The position numbers and the translations under genes are program-made. The notes under the pieces are model-generated. The model saw only the letters and a program-made list of their open reading frames with translations. It did not search any database and was not told the DNA's origin. From NCBI RefSeq assembly GCF_030719295.1, contig NZ_CP120997.1, positions 3,232,001-3,296,000 on the forward strand: a DNA stretch of 64,000 nucleotides, given 5' to 3'. Source of the DNA: Streptomyces sp. Mut1 (lineage in GTDB: Bacteria > Actinomycetota > Actinomycetes > Streptomycetales > Streptomycetaceae). Shown piece after piece: positions 63,601 to 64,000 of the stretch; position 1 is the stretch's first letter; every line of letters begins with the position of its first letter.

Positions 63601-63727
63601 GGAGAGGCAGACCGTGACGGCACTGCTCGCGCTCTTCCGCACCGTACTCTTCGACTCGATCGCCCAACCCGGCCTGCCGCTGCGGGAGATCGCGCCGAGC
63701 GGACGCCCCGAGGGGGCGGACAAGTGA
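57644..63727 (+). CDS. hybrid PKS-NRPS, ACP-KS-AT-AT-ACP-C (SalA/CinA-like)
   Basis: A 2027-aa megasynthase. Order: ACP (GLDSLK, Ser45); KS about 100-525 (Cys264 in DAACAGS, His399 in ECHGSAT, His437 in KSNVGH); AT1 about 585-900 (GQSVGE, Ser690; HAPH 788-791); AT2 about 1020-1370 (GHSLGE, Ser1119; VHSP at 1221-1224); ACP (GLDSM, Ser1446); condensation domain about 1590-2010 (HHIASD, His1709, Asp1713). No KR, DH or ER, so the beta-keto is kept. One AT may load the N-terminal ACP and the other the extender. ATG 57644 follows GAGGAG. The tandem AT and split layout match what I recall for SalA and CinA. Product not provable here. Confidence 0.9.
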   Translation: MPHERAARDVHATSDFLLSRIADVMDLPRDTVDRWAPMHQYGLDSLKLSTISASLSEFLGRKVPLTWMWQYPTVDALARALVDGPRAADPAPGSGERRVAAHEPIAIVGIGCRFPGGPDPTSFWQLLSEGRDAVGPVPAARRELLGDAVRWGGFIDDIDRFDPLFFGISPREAVQMDPQQRLVLELAWEALEDAGVAPHSLVGSDTGVFMASCWGDYAALAHYRGPDARITPHTATGMHDGIIANRVSYALGLQGPSMAIDAACAGSLVSVHVGCQSIWMGESELVLAGGVNLSFVSDYYTAMAQMGALAPDGRCKSFDARADGYVRGEGAGVVLLAPLSVALERDLPVYCLIKGSSSNNDGLSNGMTAPNPQAQELMLRNAYRRAGIAPSLVDYIECHGSATPLGDPIEANAIGAVLGGDRTEPLRLGSVKSNVGHLEAAAGIVGLVKLALSIRNGVLPPSLHYAAPNPQIMFDAYNLTVQDRLTPWPRRSDARRAGVSSFGFGGAICHVAVEELPRPETSLLLLAEDSGQALAARARALRDDNDLRAVCARTPGDGGFRLAAAARDMTELRAQLDAFTAGTAMDGLSVGEPAGRGPRVAFLFSGNGSQWLGMGRQLLAGMPVFRRSMTRSDKRMRKLLGFSLVDQMLAADGRIDDMDVFQPLLFCIQVALADAWRSLGVEPDVVVGQSVGEFAASHIAGALDFEDASRLAAGHGRLLQQLAVGRGEGIVVTTDADAVRKYLTGRLAVAGRNGPNSTLVTGTPQEIDTLVGQLTEEGITSHRVRMGHAPHSSLVDHVLDPLRVELDGIRPRTTRVPMVSTVTGELVDGAELGPDYWADNLRGEIRVVDALTALRDHDIDAVIELSPHPVLLKSVAEILPAATLPSLRRGADEARTLLGSLGALHAAGHPVTPGPFTAGDRGRHVTPGRGDTAPDDRVRLVPVTARTADALADTCRELSSHVERDTGLRVCDLAYTLAARRTHHSHRIALFARNRQDVLDGLARVASGQPHPDVVTGTVAGNTDRRVALVFSGGGTQWVGMGRELLRSHAGFRASMQACDAAVRAAGGCSVLDELAAPPDRARFEEMDFQQPVLFALQVSLAQVWLGLGVEPTAVVGHSLGEVAAACVAGSLSLEDAARVVVARSHLLERKAAAGAMISVDLPERDLLPRIAPYAEHAAIAVVNSPTSAAVSGTPDAIGALEADLARDGVPTRRIRVERPVHSPGMDPLIEPLRESIAGITPLANTIEFRSTALAGTVNPVADVDYWVHNLRNQVRFAETIGALVDEGIGTLIEIGPHETLRGAVEEIALTRGAEVHAISSLRRDESDVRCLLEAAASLYVRGLPLTYDSLFDDDVEVVETPLVQWQKERYWLDTAPEPGTAPVRAAAAGATAQAPDHEPVAAPVAAPVESRPLEDVVLGEIADALGVPAARFHEGAALRDFGLDSMLAIRLINRLQALFGQRVSPVVFLDGRSISEVVDHIVTTIGRPPAAPAAGPGTAEPERPAARPEPARTARLPGEAVPVPARRPRDRPAGTFLDDLPELDAEELLEELAARGLLDPTDAPAAEQLRADSLGLELAPASHGQTSLWFMQQVDPDAVPYNFMVTARIRAAVDEEALQDAVRAVVERHPALRTLFVEAGGSPVQVILDEPVYEFTVVDSTDLDDEQAREELAEYGHLPLDLDNGPLVRVVLMNRGPADHYLLVLVHHIASDAASADVMIRELQEFYGGVDPARSAPVAPYTEFVAAEREWLAGPAAGAALEWWSRKLADPPPHLDLSAKERPPGVTYEGRDLTFRWSAEESMLLREFAVREGVSVSTVVLAGFFATLNRAALVEDSVLATAIAQRGEPGWESAVGYYLNTVLVRAEPSGERSFRDLLSEVHTFSLGLLEHMDYPLDLLASHLKPARAEGRSPWFDVVVNWLSSDAFPRSVKLFHGVGSTIAPGSALPLEPLPVRRHLAKFDLEISMADIDGEVAGHIQYKPSYLERQTVTALLALFRTVLFDSIAQPGLPLREIAPSGRPEGADK

Positions 63728-64000
63728 CCGCCACCCTGCACTCCGAATTCATCGGGCAAGCGGTCAAGGACCCCCTGGCGCCCGCGGTCTACTCCGAGGC
63801 CGGCGTCCTGAGCTACGGCGAACTGGAGGCGCGCTCCCGGTTGCTGGCCGAACGGCTCGTCGCGGACGGTGCCGGTCCCGGTGTCCCGGTGGGCATCTGC
63901 GTCGAGCGGACACCCGACCTGCTGGTCGCCGTCCTGGCCGCTCTGCGCGCCGGCTCCTGCTACCTGCCGCTGGACCCCGCGTATCCGGCCGAGCGGCTGT
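63724..64000 (+). CDS. NRPS adenylation-domain protein, cut by right edge
   Basis: The first 92 codons are the N-terminus of an adenylation domain: FIGQAVKDPLAPAVYSEAG, LSYGELEARSRLLAERL, and the A2-like core LAALRAGSCYLPLDPAYPAERL (in two parts). GTG 63724 overlaps the PKS/NRPS stop (GTGA), so both subunits are made together. The condensation domain of the previous protein would use the amino acid activated here. Specificity residues lie outside the window. Comparable in position to SalB/CinB. Confidence 0.85.
   Translation, partial: MTATLHSEFIGQAVKDPLAPAVYSEAGVLSYGELEARSRLLAERLVADGAGPGVPVGICVERTPDLLVAVLAALRAGSCYLPLDPAYPAERL

Overview
The window is chromosomal DNA from a Streptomyces or very close relative. 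It is about 70% GC, codons end in G/C, and GTG starts are frequent. It also carries actinomycete signatures: a fused F420 gene (fbiC), an XRE/DUF397 pair, PknB-type kinases, a futalosine menaquinone locus and a haem/cytochrome c maturation operon. All functions below were read from translated sequence and recalled family knowledge; no search was run.

Layout. Positions 1-11 kb: 5' part of fbiC, a HAD-like protein, an S41 peptidase with a divergent ArsR-type regulator, Ser/Thr kinase copy 1 with a small membrane partner, a decayed DegT-type aminotransferase next to a NUDIX gene, an ATPase/XRE/DUF397 regulatory trio, two lipoproteins and an RraA-like gene. Positions 11-20 kb: a methyltransferase, a 702-aa DUF4157 protein that looks like an effector for an extracellular contractile injection system, an F420-type oxidoreductase, a secreted protein, an MFS exporter behind an array of MarR-like operators, and Ser/Thr kinase copy 2. 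Positions 20-26.5 kb: a catabolic cluster (aldehyde dehydrogenase, D-aminoacylase-type amidohydrolase, two LLM oxidoreductases, SDR) whose two promoter regions carry TGACG/CGTCA palindromes. Positions 26.5-29.3 kb: a DrrAB-like exporter with a divergent MarR regulator fused to an IS30-type HTH. Positions 29.4-36.1 kb: acyl-CoA ligase, thiolase, FabG4/HtdX-type reductase and hydratase, and TetR, with a 179-bp palindromic MITE-like element between the last two. Positions 36.2-38.4 kb: a dicarboxylate-type symporter behind a cysteine-rich leader peptide, then a DUF4229 protein.

Positions 38.4-46.4 kb hold the late menaquinone genes (mqnE, Lrp-type regulator, UbiX, MqnP, UbiD) with long hairpin terminators, plus a rhomboid protease and an MHYT protein. 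Positions 46.4-54.2 kb hold the cytochrome c system II genes (ccsB, resB, ccdA, tlpA), a Tat-exported deacetylase-like lipoprotein, a histidine phosphatase and hemL. After a hypothetical gene and a DHA2-type exporter comes a 1.2-kb gene-poor stretch with a tRNA-Pro-like remnant.

The right edge opens a biosynthetic cluster. A 2027-residue PKS/NRPS protein has the order ACP-KS-AT-AT-ACP-C and is translationally coupled to an adenylation-domain gene that runs off the window. Tandem cis AT domains are rare; this order matches what I recall for SalA/CinA of the salinosporamide/cinnabaramide (beta-lactone proteasome inhibitor) pathways. This is the strongest lead. Next are the orphan DUF4157 effector candidate, the duplicated kinase with diverged sensor domains, and the cysteine-rich leader upstream of a symporter.
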